This document shows, one piece after another, positions 20,823 to 32,690 of a DNA stretch of 64,000 bases. Made by a program: the position numbers and the translations under genes. Origin of the DNA: Ichthyophis bannanicus (taxonomy: Eukaryota; Chordata; Amphibia; Gymnophiona; Ichthyophiidae); the NCBI GenBank assembly GCA_033557465.1, contig CM066031.1, positions 1,441,440,163 to 1,441,504,162 on the forward strand, in the 5' to 3' direction. The notes under the pieces were generated by a model. It saw only the letters and a list, made by a program, of their open reading frames with translations, ran no database searches and was not told the DNA's origin. Numbering within the stretch: the first letter of the stretch is position 1; each line of letters begins with the position of its first letter.

Positions 20823-22715
20823 TGGATAGTAGAAGAAAGAAGAGTTTAATTTTTGTCTGTGTATTTCTACTTCTAATTTATGGTCACTTATTTTGTATTT
20901 CATGAGGGTCTCTGCTCTGCATGTATGATTGAGATAAGTATTCTTCAAGCTTATAGTTTTTGAGTAGGAATCTGTGGCAGTCTGGATTGTCTTTTTTATA
21001 ATAGGAGGTGTGCTATGTATGCACTGAGTGGTTTTTTTTGAAAGGTTTGGTATCACTTCACAGAATACCTAGTAGTACAATAAAATGATCTCCATCTTAA
21101 GTTAAACTGCACGTATTATACCACCTTTGGGATTTTATATTTTTCCTTCATTCTTCCGAAACGCTTTTTTGTCACTTCTGTCTTGGTGGTATTGGAAGCT
21201 CCTTTGAGAAGGGACTGTCTCTTATGTGTGTAACTCGGGGGCTGCCTTTTCTGCCCTACAATTGTTTAAAGCCTACAGGATATAAGCCCCAAGACACCTT
21301 CAGAAGACGGGAGATTTTTGGTGCTTAGATATGCGCTCCAGTCCCTGGAAAATTTGCAGGGTTCAAAGGACTTGTAGCAGATGCAGTGAGATTGGTTAAC
21401 TCTGTGGTGTAATGTACTGTGTTCAGAATAAAAACAGACAAAAAATACTTGAATCAAATCTTTTCTTTTACTCTCATAAACGAGAAACAGCTCACAAAGA
21501 AAAAAATCAGTATGGTATTTAACAAAGCAAACCAAAGACAGAAAAAGAATCATTAAATAACAATATCTTCCAAAATAAATCAGCAATTAAGGTAAAGTGG
21601 TAGAATATATACATTAAAAGTTTGCGTTGCTGGCTGACAATAGAAACCAAAGTAGATTTTTTTAACCCAGCTAAAGTAGTTAATTTGGTAACTGAAACCC
21701 AATGATTTTTGAGAATGCTACACAAGCACTATAAATTCTGCTTGGATCCAGATACAAGCCCAGTTCCATCCAAATTCTTGGTGTCTTTTCCTGCCAGGAA
21801 AAAATCTGTTTCTCTTTAGTTTATTTATGGTTTGATCTCACCATTTGGATGACAGTTTAATTTGGTCTCTCACAATTGCAAAGCTCTACCTTTTCACAAA
21901 GGAACCTTGAACATGCAAGGATATCAGGAGATGTAGAATCTTTTCCTGCTGGGGCAAAATAAATCCTTGCTGTTTCTTTATGTCAGTGCCCAAGGCTTGG
22001 AACTCTGGAGGACAGTTGAAGCCCAACTTCCAGGCCTCTCCTCTCCCAAAGCTAGGGGCAGCCTCTTGATGCTTCTTAGCCAGAAGCTGCCAGCCTCCTC
22101 AATTCAAAAAACCATCAATAGGTTTCAACTCATCACAGAGGGCTTCAGTCTGATGCAAGAGCCAACCCCCTGTTGCTGACTATAAAGTCAGTCCAGCACT
22201 TTCTGGCAGCTTAGAAAGCTTGCTTATTGTAATTCATTTTGGGATCTGCTGTTAGCAGCCTGTATGCTCAGGCTTAGAATTTCCAAATCTGTCCACAAAA
22301 ATTCATGCCAGGATCTGTGTACTTAAAGGTAAAAACCTCTGGGAGGGGTACATCTTTACCAGTCAATTTTAAATATACATAAGAGCTGGATCCTCTATTT
22401 TAGTGAGTTCCTCATATGTGTGTCCATACAGTGCTGTCTATGCTGGGATTAGTGTTCTAGAGCCTGGTCTAATATTTACAGTATTGCCTTTTCATAGGTA
22501 GACTTTTTGCCCTTTGAGTTCTAGGAGTTAGCGCCACTTTGGTATGACAGGTTTGCTATACAGATTCTGAGAGACTTTTTATGAAAGGTTCTGTGTTACT
22601 AGACAAAGTAAGGAGTATTGTAGTGGCAGGCCTCTGTGACACTGTTACTGAGATGATAATATAATTTGAATTATTTTTTTGGTATGTGAGCTATAAGGGG
22701 AAACATCCTAATTCA
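20823..22715. other. Intron sequence, nothing recognised
   Basis: No domain, RNA gene or named repeat was seen on either strand. Open frames are short and featureless. Confidence 0.4.
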
Positions 22716-24300
22716 GTCAGGTATTTGTTTATCATTTATTAATTCAATACACCATCTTTCATTACTGTGAAGCAGATTATACTCTTTAAAAAAAGAACTC
22801 AGAAACACAAAAAAAGAATTCCACAGGAAAGAGAAAAGAGAACAGATGCGATAGAGATGGGAGGGTAGGTTTGCCGAGAACCTTGGTAGGAGAAAAGAAG
22901 AGGCTACAAAGGGGTCAGGAATGGGAAGATGTTTGCAGGAACCTTTCTTGTTACCAGTCACAAAAAGCCATAGGGAATAAATATGTTTTTAAAGCTACTT
23001 TGAATTTCTTATAAGTGGGTTCCAACCAAAGAGATAGGTGAAGCTAGTTCATAAGATAAGACAAACTGCTTTATCATATTTCATGATGCAAAGTTATAAA
23101 TGGAAGTCAAACAACATAAGTCTATTATAAATAAAAAGAAAGTACCAAGGTCGTTGATGTGAAAGAGGCACATGTCAAAGGTTAAGTCCATAAGATAGTG
23201 CCTATCTGGAATCTGTGACCTGAAGTTCTTTCACTTTAAATATTTTGGGTTACATAATGTTATAGGAACATAGCCCAGTTTTCTTTTGAGGGTTTATTTT
23301 TATTTATGACGTATTAGTCTACCCTCTACAGAGTGACCACACAACACGAGTGAATTCATAACATTGGCATTATCTAAAAGAAGGCTGATTGCCTAGTTAC
23401 TGTAATTCGTATTTGACACAGGAAACTGGAGGAGCGGTGAGTCTATTACTCAGTGAGTGAAGAGTGCATAAGGCATATATAGAATAGATAGAGATGACAG
23501 ATATGTGGGTACGCTTGTGTAAAGAGCTTTACGAGCTAAAACCAATATTTTACATTGAATCCAGAAAAGAACTGGAAGTCAATGATACTGGACAAGCAAG
23601 GGGGCCAAATGGTCATATAATTGCAATGTTTTGGCGTGGTTGAAGTCGTTTCATGTCTGCTAAGTGAATACTGATATAAATGATGTTGCATTAATCTAAT
23701 TGAGATGTGATGAAAGCATGGATCAGAGCTGACAAAGCAGAAGTATTAAATAAGAACGAAGGGCACAAAGTTGGTGCAGTGTGGGAAATACGGACTGGAT
23801 CACTGCAAAGATTTCTCCAATTCTGAGTTGATAACTCCTAGGTACTTAAAGGAGTCTATTAAGAGTTAGTGAGGATCCAGTCAGTTGAGGAGCTGTGGAA
23901 GGCCGGAGGGATGAACCTGTAATCCATGTGGCCATAGTTTTGGAGGGATTTAATTTAGGTTTATGGGAATCAAGTCAGTGTGCAACGTTTTCTAGAGAAG
24001 ATTAAGAGGCAAGATTAGGAGTTTGGGGAATTGTATTGAATTTATTGTTGAAGTTTACTCCAAAAATCACAGATGGCACATTCATTAGACCCTGTGACAT
24101 GAAATCTGTAGCATTTGTATTTAAGTGTAGCCAACCTTTTTCTAGGGACAAAGATCATACGCAATTAATTTATAAGAGTGATTGTATCCTTAAATAGGAA
24201 GAAAAGAAAAGCAAACCAGTGCATCAAACGTAAAATAAAGGGTCATGTTGGATAGAGGGAGACAGAGGTGAAGGCCTAAAATGGAGCAAATTAAGACAAA
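22716..24300 (-). mobile_element. Decayed L2-like LINE fragment
   Basis: Translated on the minus strand across stops, the sequence near 23690-23580 gives AFITSQLD.CNIIY and then DHLAPLLVQYH.LPVLF. These are the counterparts of the LDYCN and HITPxLxxLHWLPI motifs of L2 carboxy-termini. The 3' end is near 22716. It is heavily mutated with no usable frame. Confidence 0.55.
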
Positions 24301-24742
24301 AAGCAAAAGTCAGCACAAGAAAACCAGCAGGTATATTTAAATAAAACACCTTTAATAGGTGATCCCCACCTCCCCAAGATATAGAATCTGCAGTCCAAAA
24401 GCAGGCAAAAACAATACAGAGTTAAAAATGGAACACTTAGGGGCATGTTTACTAAAAGCCGTACAATTGCGTGCCGCACAATAGCGCACGGAAACGCGGC
24501 ACTCAAACGCTCAGAAACGCTCTTAAACGCCCCGCACAAGTGCGCTTGGGCCCCGCACAATTGCGCGCCGCACTAACGTGCCCCGCAAAAGTACCCGGCC
24601 CGCAAATGTCCGATAGAGGCGTGGAAAGGCATTCTGAGGGCGGAGGAAGGCTCCCGAGGGGCGGAGGGACGGGGTCAATGGGTGGAGAGTGGGAGGGGAG
24701 AGGCTCCTCGCACAGTATCGGGCCCGAATTTGCATGTAAAAA

Positions 24743-24769
24743 CTACCGCGAGTGAAACACTCGCGGTAG
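24743..24769. repeat. Perfect 12-bp-arm hairpin
   Basis: CTACCGCGAGTG, loop AAA, CACTCGCGGTAG. The related element at 3830-4334 has only one arm (TACCGCGAATGAAA), so the hairpin may mark a family-specific end. Confidence 0.8.
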
Positions 24770-25261
24770 AAAGCATTTAAAGGGAAGAGAAACCATTTCC
24801 GTCAGCAATGTACAGGAAAACCGGGGAAACCAGCAAAACGTGAGCAGTGTGATATATGTGCACAGCACAAAAGTGAAAATAAAAATAGAAAATGACCACA
24901 ACAGAACTATTCAAAATAGTAATTCAGCTGGGGAACAGTTATAGTGATGGGCAAATACAGAAATCACACCCATCAAAGCTCCAGAAAAAAGAAATGACGT
25001 TTGGAAGGGTCTACTGAGAGGAGACTCTTCCAAAAAACATTGCCACGTATTGGAGCTTTCCTGGGAGTGTTTGCTATGGTTGCCCATTAATATCACTGTT
25101 GCCCAGCGTGGTGATATTTTGTCCCACATTTTCCGTGGTCATTTCCGGGGTTTATGTGCACGTTTGTCACCAGACAGGGTGCATATGCCCACAGTAGAAT
25201 TGCGTAGAGCAGGGTTTGTGACTCCATCCTGCCAGGCTTACTGCCTCCAGGGGCTGCACTG

Positions 25262-25385
25262 TCTCTGTGGCCAAAGTGTGGTACAGCGGACAGAGTCATT
25301 ACCTCTAGGACCAGAGGGCAGAGGTTCAAAACCCAGCTGGGGCACCTGCCAGCCCAGTCCCTATATTTTACCCACCACTAAATAA
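25262..25385 (+). repeat. tRNA-like SINE head, family A (copy 2)
   Basis: GTGGTACAGCGGACAGAGTC (A-box-like) and GCAGAGGTTCAAAACCCAGC (B-box-like) are followed by TATATTTTACCCACCACTA. It is colinear with copies at 3040-3160 and 25722-25835. Confidence 0.6.
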
Positions 25386-25721
25386 AGATAGCGCAGACAC
25401 CCCTGTATGCATGGGGAAAACACCCATATTTTACCCAACACCGCACACACACCACAACAATGGGCATTACCTACAGCCAAGTCCCCCAAATGCAGTCCCA
25501 TACTGCCACATTGCAATCAGGTCAACTGCTTTTTCTGAGAGAAGTTCATGCCAGCATGTTGGCGGACAAGTACATGTGGTGCAGGGGGCAGTGGCTGCTA
25601 ACCACAGAAGACAGAGGCCTAGCCATGTGCAGGCTGGCACAGTCCACTGCAACAGACAGGTCCTGCCGGATCCACAGTCATGGACAGTCCAGGGAATCCA
25701 ACCAATCTGTGGCTACACAGT

Positions 25722-25835
25722 GGTGCAGTGCACACAGACAGTGCATACAAGAACAGAAGGTCACAGGTTCAAAGCCCAGCTGGGGCTACTGCCAATCCTG
25801 CCCACATATTTTTCCCACAACTAAACAGTGATAGT
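25722..25835 (+). repeat. tRNA-like SINE head, family A (copy 3)
   Basis: GTGGTGCAGTGCACACAGAC and GGTCACAGGTTCAAAGCCC are followed by ATATTTTTCCCACAACTAAA. It lies about 460 bp downstream of copy 2 in the same orientation. Confidence 0.6.
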
Positions 25836-25933
25836 AAGGACACACCTTTCATGGCGGGGACATATGCAATGGTAAGACATCTATCTTTTACCCCACTGAG
25901 CACAGACACCATGAACAGGGGCAGTACCTAGAG

Positions 25934-26124
25934 CAGAATCACCCAAATGCAGTCCTGGTGGGCCACACACCAGTCAGGTTCCATGCTGACACTCATACAT
26001 ATGCCTGTGCTGTATATCTATGCACCACCCCCATGGCATGTACATGTAGCCCATGCATATTCATGAGGGATAGCAGGAAAACCCGAACAGTGTGATGCAA
26101 ACCTGGACTGGAGTTGGGAATCTG
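25934..26124. mobile_element. Diverged hAT palindromic element
   Basis: The ends CAGAATCACCCAAATGCAG and, read inward, CAGATTCCCAACTCCAG are inverted. The interior has CCAGTCAGGTT and a GCATATTCATGAGG motif shared with the copies at 11921-12114 and 31811-31998. An 8-bp duplication is not clear. Confidence 0.6.
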
Positions 26125-27728
26125 TGCCGTAAAGCAGCAGCCATCAAGGGCAGACACACCCACACCCACAGGCCCCATTGGCCAATGTCTCCTGGAAAGG
26201 CAGAACATTGGACCGTGCATGCAGCACCCAAAACGAGCACTTGCATAACTTACCAATGTCACCCTACACCTGAGGTATACGGTACACAGCTCGGAGACGT
26301 TTGCTAGGAGCACAGGCAGGCAGTTATCCATACGTTACGTACATACTGCTAGTTGACCCCATCCAAACAATCTGTTAGGTGTTTGCGGGGCATGCTCCAG
26401 GCCTGGCCTCTGACGGTGCTTACCACCCTGGGGAGTGACCACCAGCTGTAATGCGTACCATATCCATGCCTTGCCGTGCTCAGGACCGGTTTGGTGGGCA
26501 AGGCTACTTACCCCCTCAATCGTAGCACCATGATGGCAGAGGTGTGGAAGTGTGTGTCTGTCTATACAGTGGGTGTTGGCTGCAAGCCCCTTCAACAGCC
26601 CGCACTGCCAGCACTGTTGCCAGTATTGGCCAGTCAATGTGCATAATGAGGTGCAAGGTACCATGGGTATAGCCAGGGCAGGGTGGCGTGGCCAGGATGC
26701 ATCTGCACTGGGCATAGGGCCCTGGCAGGGACATTGGCTGGGATATTGTAGTGTCCGGCCACCACCTACACAGACAGGGTGGCCAAAGCATGTCCTTCTG
26801 GGGGATCACGCTCACCCTGACTGTGCAGTGACCACAGCATGGCTAGGCCCCCCCATAGTGCTGTATAGTAGTTCTCTCATGTGATAGATATGGGTTTCTC
26901 TTTGGGGCCCAGTCACTGATCTATCTGCTTGCTGTGTATGCAGACAGCCCAGTTCTGGGTGCATGCATCTCCATTGGGAACATGCACTATGGACTAACCA
27001 GCAGACTGTTTGTAGCTGGTAAATGTCTTGCTATAATGGCTTGCAGGGTGCAGTGGCTGTTGGCTTGCTGCAGGGGAATATCTGGTGGTGGAGTGCAGCT
27101 TACCATACCCTGGGCTTATGTCTGTCTGCTATTGTGTTATGGCTGTGTATGGAGCTGCCTGCCTGGGGGGGGTGGTGGTGTTCCTCAGCAGGACTGGGGT
27201 TGATGTTGCCCTCTACTGCCACCTTTGCAGGGAGGTAGAGTGTGGATCCCTTGATGGGGACCATGTTTGCCACTGGGGGGGTGCCTGATGGCGGCAGACA
27301 GGGATATCCATGGTGTTTGTGCAGAAACTAGCTATCTTACACATTAACACTGCTTTGGAACGCCCGCTTGGCCTCCAGCAGCCATGGCAGGTGTTGTTGA
27401 CCTGGTCCTGGCCACCTCATTGCACACTCAGGGTGAGCACAGTACCCGCACGATGTAACGGTGTGTGGCTACTCTGTGCCAGTAAAACACCCGGTCAGTG
27501 CCCCCTACTAGGCCAAGGTGCTGTGTGGGTGCACCCGGTCACTTCCCCCAACAGGGCCGAGGTGCTGTGGGGGTGCATTCCCCATCTTGTGTCCATCTGC
27601 GGACAGCTAATTTGCATGTGCAGTGCATCATGGGTACGGGTGGCCTAACCCTATCCTGTTGACACCAGCAGACTGTCTGTGAGGTGACGTGTAGGCTATC
27701 TGCAGCCAGCCAGGGGCCTGCTTACAGC

Positions 27729-27815
27729 TATGGAGCTGTAGCGCAATGGTTACATCACTGCCTGTGCAGCCAGAGGTCATGGGTTCAAACCCACAGTGGG
27801 GCCCTTTGGTAGGGC
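27729..27815 (+). repeat. tRNA-like SINE head, family B (copy 1)
   Basis: GAGCTGTAGCGCAATGGTTA (A-box-like) and TCATGGGTTCAAACCCACAG (B-box-like). The spacing is tRNA-like, but flanking sequence and related inverted copies at 28178-28250 and 28473-28548 point to a SINE. Confidence 0.6.
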
Positions 27816-28177
27816 TGTTCACAGCTTTATTTTTATTTACTGTACATATGTCTATGCCGGCAAGACCACCCTCAGCTTACTATACCCATTAGGTGCCTCT
27901 GAGGGTGCTTCATAGGGCGCCCTGTAGGCCACCTTATGGTTGCCATCCCTATAGGGTGCACTATACATTATCCTGTGTCGCAACATACATGCTGCCCCAT
28001 AGGGGTCATTCAAGGGTGCCTTGGCGAACAGTGCACTGTAACATGTGCCTTATGGGCCGCCGTATGTTAACATGCTGGGAGAGTGCGTTTGCTAGTAGTG
28101 ATAACAAAATAAATTTATACAGCCTCCTACAGCATACTACATACTGCCTCAGCAGGCATTTTTCACTGGGCATTGTG

Positions 28178-28250
28178 AGGTGTTGAACCCCTGATCCCTG
28201 CACCATTGGTCAGTGTTGTAACCATTGTGCTGTGGCTCTGTTCCTGTGCT
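28178..28250 (-). repeat. tRNA-like SINE head, family B (copy 2)
   Basis: On the minus strand: GAGCCACAGCACAATGGTTA and ATCAGGGGTTCAACACCTC. It is inverted relative to copy 1. Confidence 0.55.
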
Positions 28251-28255
28251 TGTGC

Positions 28256-28400
28256 ATCAGCGCGCCGCCTTGTGCCTATCAGCGCGCCGCCTTCTGCCGC
28301 CCAAGGGGACCAGTGCGCCGCCTTCTGCTGCCCAAAAATAACTGTGCGCCGCCTTCTGCCGCCCAAAAATAACTGTGCGCCGCCTTATGCCGTTCCAAAT
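28256..28400. repeat. 31-bp GC-rich tandem repeat
   Basis: About five units containing GCGCCGCCTTCTGCCGCC. The two central units (GTGCGCCGCCTTCTG..., 31 bp each) are almost identical and end in CAAAAATAACT; the outer units are diverged. Confidence 0.75.
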
Positions 28401-28472
28401 TAATTTGCCTCCTAAAACAATGTTAATCATTACAATTACTGCCTTAGCTGACCTTTGTCGTTGCGCACACTG

Positions 28473-28548
28473 GGGGATTGAACCCATGGCCCCTGCACCA
28501 TTGGTCAGTGTCTTCACCATTGTACCATGGCTCTGTTGTTTTGTATAC
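28473..28548 (-). repeat. tRNA-like SINE head, family B (copy 3)
   Basis: On the minus strand: GAGCCATGGTACAATGGTGA and GCCATGGGTTCAATCCCC. Same orientation as copy 2, about 300 bp away. Confidence 0.55.
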
Positions 28549-28736
28549 TCAGCAGCGTGCCACTTTGCCTTTCCACGCGCTAATGTCGACCCCCGCACAT
28601 TAGCGCGACGCACACACATCCGGTTGCTTACTACCGTTTTTTTTCTATTTTCTGCCTGAACCGCCCACTCCTTATATGGCACAGGCACACTAGCACGGCC
28701 CCGCACGTTAGGAATGTTTAGTAAACAGACCCCTTA

Positions 28737-29209
28737 GTCAGCGTCCTTGGACTTGAAGCACTCCTCTTCTTCATTATTCCCCTTTCAGTCTAGTTCCTAG
28801 TTGGACATCTTCCTCCTCCTTGTCCATACCATGGTAGCTCTCTCTGAAGAGGCCATAGCTTCACTTTCAGAAAGATAGTATCTAAGCTGGGCACATTCAT
28901 TGTATTTATGCTCTGGACCATGACTCCTTCAGTCCCTCAAAGTATAAAGGGGTCTATTCCCTAGATGGAGATTTGAGTAGGGGATTTACTCATGCTCCTC
29001 CTCAAGCTTGCAAACAAGAAAATTAGATATCAAAGTACTTAAAGGAAATCCTTTACTGGAAGGCAAGGGATGCTCCTGGGAGATGTCCCCTCTTCCCCCT
29101 CCACAATGTTGAGCCCTCTCAAGTGTAAAGTAGGTATGTACCTAGGTAGCAGGTCCTTTAAAACCCTGGGTCTGTTCTCTCTTTTTCCCTCTTTCCCTAA
29201 AGATGGTTA
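28737..29209. other. Intron sequence, nothing recognised
   Basis: No feature identified. Confidence 0.4.
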
Positions 29210-29560
29210 AGAGCATAAGAATATAAGATATGCCATACTGGGTCAGACCAAAGGTCCATCAAGCCTAGTATCCTGTTTCCAACAGTGGCCAATCCTGACA
29301 AGTACCTAACAGTTTCCCAAAATATATACAGATTCTATGCTGCTTGCCCCAAGGGTAAGCAGTGGATTTCCCTGGTCCTCTTTAATAATGGTTAATGGAC
29401 TTTTCCTCCAGGAACTCTTTTAAATCCAGTCACACTAACAGCTTTTATTACTTTCTCTGGTAACGAATTCCAGAGTTTGATTATGCATTGAGAGAAAAAT
29501 ATTTTCTCTGCTAAGCCTTAAATGTGCTATATTAGATGATTACTTCTTTCCTCGGTGCCA
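29210..29560 (-). mobile_element. CR1-like LINE 3' fragment
   Basis: The + strand begins AGAATATAAGATATGCCATAC and continues GGGTCAGACCAAAGGTCC and CCAACAGTGGCCAATCC. This is the reverse complement of a CR1-type 3' UTR also present at 37257-37387 and 39275-40040. It continues into the counterpart of the ORF2 carboxy-terminus (AACGAATTCCAGAGTTTGAT). Confidence 0.75.
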
Positions 29561-30064
29561 CCAGCATCTTTGTTGCTGGTTTTCCTCCTCAGAGACTTCC
29601 CTTGATCTGTGTTCTCCTCACTCCCATTGCTCTGCATGATGCTGGTCCAAGCCTAGCCCTCTTGTGGGTGAACTGCCATCTTGGTTGAATTAGACCAAGT
29701 GGGTCACATCTGATACAAGATCCTGGCTATGCTGGACTCCAGCAATGGACTCAGTCTCTTCTATTCCCCAAACTCCTTGGTGGAAGGAAGACACAGGCTC
29801 CTGCATACAAGGCCCTTTAATAGTTTCCCCCACTTTGGAGAAGGGACTCCTTCTGCCCAGTGATTGATAGGAAAACATGACCTCCATTAGATCACGTTGC
29901 AAGCCACATTCAACATTCAAGAAGAAGCAGGGATTCCAAAATGTTCCTCTTTATAATCACAGAAGAAACACTTTTGAGGCTTCTGCTACACATGTATATA
30001 TACACAAAATGAAGGAAAATGTTTACTAGAATGCGGTAAGCAGTTGCCATAAGAATTAGTGCAC
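29561..30064. other. Intron sequence, nothing recognised
   Basis: No feature identified; an open frame on the minus strand (29690-29920) has no recognisable motif. Confidence 0.4.
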
Positions 30065-30600
30065 AGTAACAGTTACTGTGGGGGCTTTCTTCTGACTGCC
30101 TGCAAATGAAATTTTTATTTCCACTCGACCTATTCAGTCATATCTTTACAGACACACTTGTTCCTCCAGCCAAACAAGCAATTAAGCAGGTTACACATAG
30201 TAGAGCTTTTTCTGTGTATGCTCAAATAATACAGAACTCCTTGCCAGATGAAGTAAGATCCTTAAGGGATTTATTATTCCGTAGACAAGTGAAGACTTTA
30301 TTTGCCAGGCAGGCTTACCAGGAAATTGGTGGAGTATGATTGTTGAATTTAATTATGAAAAACTCGGAGGAAGGGGGAGAAAGTAGTCTATGGGGGATAC
30401 ACAAGAGTGAAGGTTCACCTAAGATGCTTAAAACCCTTGTTATTGGGATTTATAGTGAGTTTTATTAGTAATTATTGATGTATGATGATGTTTATTTTGT
30501 CCAATGTAATATGGATTTATGTGTTGTTATGTGTGTTATTCTCTAAGCCGCTAAGAACTGTAGATAGACAGCATCTATGTTTTTTAAATAAATAAATGTA
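30065..30600 (+). mobile_element. L2-like LINE 3' fragment
   Basis: The frame at 30106-30339 holds SRAFSVYAQIIQNSLPDEVR and KTLFARQAY, the L2 carboxy-terminal pattern (AFS...LWNSLP...LKT.LF). A 3' UTR follows, ending near 30597 in TTTTTTAAATAAATAAATG. It differs in tail from the other L2 copies here. Confidence 0.65.
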
Positions 30601-31689
30601 AGTACTATTGCACGACTGTGGTAAGTTACCGTGTAGCCACAGAACATCCCTCGCTAAAAATTGCACAGTAGCTGCTTTCCACAGCAGATGGTGGGAAAAG
30701 GGTGGGTGATGGGCATCGACAGCACCTGCAGTTAGCGTGCAGTAAGTTGGTGTGTGCTGTCACTGATGCAGAAAATGCAAATGCGTCTCCTGAGGAGACA
30801 GTAAGTGAACCCGCGCTACCAGCATATAGTCACCAAGTCCACTGTGGAAACAAATTACCCCAGCACACCTCAGTCTCCTCCTGGCACCTATCAGGGGTGT
30901 CCCTGGTGGGTTAGTGGCAGGGAAGAGGTGACCCCTAAACTCTCTTGCACCATTGCCACCCAAGTTCAAAATGGTGGTTCTGACCCCTAGCGGTGGTCTC
31001 TTGATACTAGAGTGAGGATCAAGCTGCCAAATAAAGGACTCAATGCAGATTAGGGGGACTGGCTATTTATTTTTTGTTGCAACATACATTTACACATAGC
31101 ACTATAAGTGCATCTGCACTATCTGCTAATGGATTTAGCGTGAGGTAGGTGTCTGCCCTGTGTGGTAACTGCAGTACAAATGCTGGCCACCCCTTCAGCA
31201 GTTCCCACACAGGGTTTGCGCTTACCATTCACTAACGTTTTGCTCCTAATGCATTGTACATGCAACCATTCACCACACTTCAGTAAGTATGCCCCTAAGT
31301 TTCATATTTAAAGCAAGGAAGTTGATATTCAAAAAGGATTTACGTGGTTAACTTGAGTTATCTTTATAAAGCTTTTTTTAAAAACTTTGGAGCCAGTCGG
31401 TCTATAACTTGTGACCAGGCATTTCAGTGTCTGGCCAAAGGTTATGCAGATAGAAAAGGGAGGGGTCGGAGGCATTCTGGGGGCGTGGCTTAAATTGAAC
31501 TGGAAAATAGCAACATCTAGTTGACTTTATCCATTTAAGTAGGACCACAAAAATAGTTCAAAATAGTGTGGAAAAAATCCATATAAAGGCAAGCAGATAA
31601 GCCACCCACTTATCTTTAATCAGAGACTCTCCCACTGAATATTGCATCCATAATGTCCAAGTTTGAAATTTTACAGGATTGTTCTGGAA

Positions 31690-31800
31690 AAGGTGGTGTG
31701 GAGTCATGATTGTTGAGTTTAATTATGAAAATCTCTGGTGATGGGGGGAAGTAGTCTATGGAGGATGCATCTAAGATGCTTAAAACCCTTGCACTGAGCC
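31690..31800 (+). repeat. Second copy of the 30332-30445 LINE 3' UTR segment
   Basis: Shares GATTGTTGAGTTTAATTATG, AGTAGTCTATGG and AAGATGCTTAAAACCCTTG with the fragment at 30332-30445. Confidence 0.65.
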
Positions 31801-31810
31801 TGTCCTAAAT

Positions 31811-31998
31811 CAGTGGTTTTCAGCCCAGTCCTTGGGGATGATCTGGCCATTCGGATTTCAGGATATCCACGATGAATATACATGAGATATTAGTATACAT
31901 CTCTCCACTGTATGCAAATATCTCTCATGCATATTCATTGTGGCTATCCTAAAAACCTGACTGGCCAGGCAATTCCTGAGGACTAGGATGAGAACCAG
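31811..31998. mobile_element. Short palindromic hAT (Charlie-like) element
   Basis: The left end is CAGTGGTTTTCAGCCCAGTC; the right end, read inward, is CTGGTTCTCATCCTAGTC. TCCTAAAT (31803-31810) and TCTTAGAT (31999-32006) form a diverged 8-bp duplication. The inner arms contain inverted CATTGTGGCTATCC-type sequence. It ends 400 bp before a MEP1B exon. Confidence 0.75.
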
Positions 31999-32398
31999 TC
32001 TTAGATCAACTGTATGCACATGATAGCCAAGGAAATTATGCCTACCACATGCACGATGGCATTTTCTGAGAGTGCAGTACGTGTCTCCAGGGGTGAATAT
32101 TGATTCTCCATCCCCCCATGCTATACACCAGAAGCCTAAGAGCTTTGATACATGTAAGAAATACCAGTATTACTAGAGACAGCCAGTAGCCCTCAGGGAG
32201 GATATACGAAGATTTCTTTACTGCCTCTATGTGTTGCTGTTGTCACTAATAAGTGGTTCCTACCCCCAGTGGCACTAATTTTCCTTTGGTTATGACTATT
32301 GGAAATAGCATGCCTAGTAAATAGCTTATTATCCCCCATGTGCAAGGCCATTTGTGGATAACTATTTTACAGTTTGTGTACCTGTCATCCTTCTACAG

Positions 32399-32477
32399 AT
32401 AAATGAAAGAAACTCTATTATTGGTGAACAATACAGATGGCCATTGACCATTCCATACTACTTCGAGGATAGCTTGG
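32399..32477 (+). CDS. MEP1B: Meprin A subunit beta, activation-site exon
   Basis: A 79-base exon after TCATCCTTCTACAG and before GTAGGT. It starts in phase 0 and ends in phase 1. It reads INERNSIIGEQYRWPLTIPY and then YFEDSL. In meprin beta the propeptide is cut after the Arg of this region, releasing a mature chain that begins NSIIG; the RWPxTIPY segment starts the astacin catalytic domain. The Arg-Asn junction is conserved here, so proteolytic activation is expected to be retained. Confidence 0.94.
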
Positions 32478-32604
32478 GTAGGTACACCTTTGCAACACAT
32501 TTCTATTTACTGTATTTAGAAAAAAATACAAATTATGCCCATGTATTTTATAAACATTTTTACAGTATCTTTTCAAATGAAGTCTACAGTAGAAAAGTTT
32601 GGCA

Positions 32605-32690
32605 ATCTACTTCCAGTTGCATCTTGCCAAGAAAACACAGGGGATGGGTTGCTAGGAGTCAGCATTGACTCAGTGGCACACAGCAACAGT
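32605..32690 (+). repeat. Short interspersed repeat shared with 20640-20704
   Basis: GGCAATCTACTTC...TTGCCAAGAAAACACAGG is followed by GGTTGCTAGGAGTCAGCATT. It lies about 130 bp after the exon. Confidence 0.4.

Larger units (their letters stand above)
24437..28736. mobile_element. 4.3-kb segment with inverted terminal repeats and TTA flanks
   Basis: The left end (24440) reads GGGGCATGTTTACTAAAAGC. The right end, read inward from 28733, is GGGGTCTGTTTACTAAACAT. Both are flanked by TTA, as for PIF/Harbinger-type elements. Both ends have subterminal arrays of GCGC/CGCAC-rich units. The interior has no transposase frame that I can recognise. It contains five tRNA-like SINE heads, a hAT copy and 31-bp tandem repeats. 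It may be one element or two copies of a shorter family facing each other. Confidence 0.45.

Noticed and set aside
27729..27815. Possible tRNA gene
   Set aside because: Similar heads recur nearby in both orientations with divergent sequence, which fits a SINE family; no clear cloverleaf.
29690..29920. Minus-strand open frame of 76 codons as a small gene
   Set aside because: No motif, no homologous-looking segment and no splice or promoter context; treated as chance.
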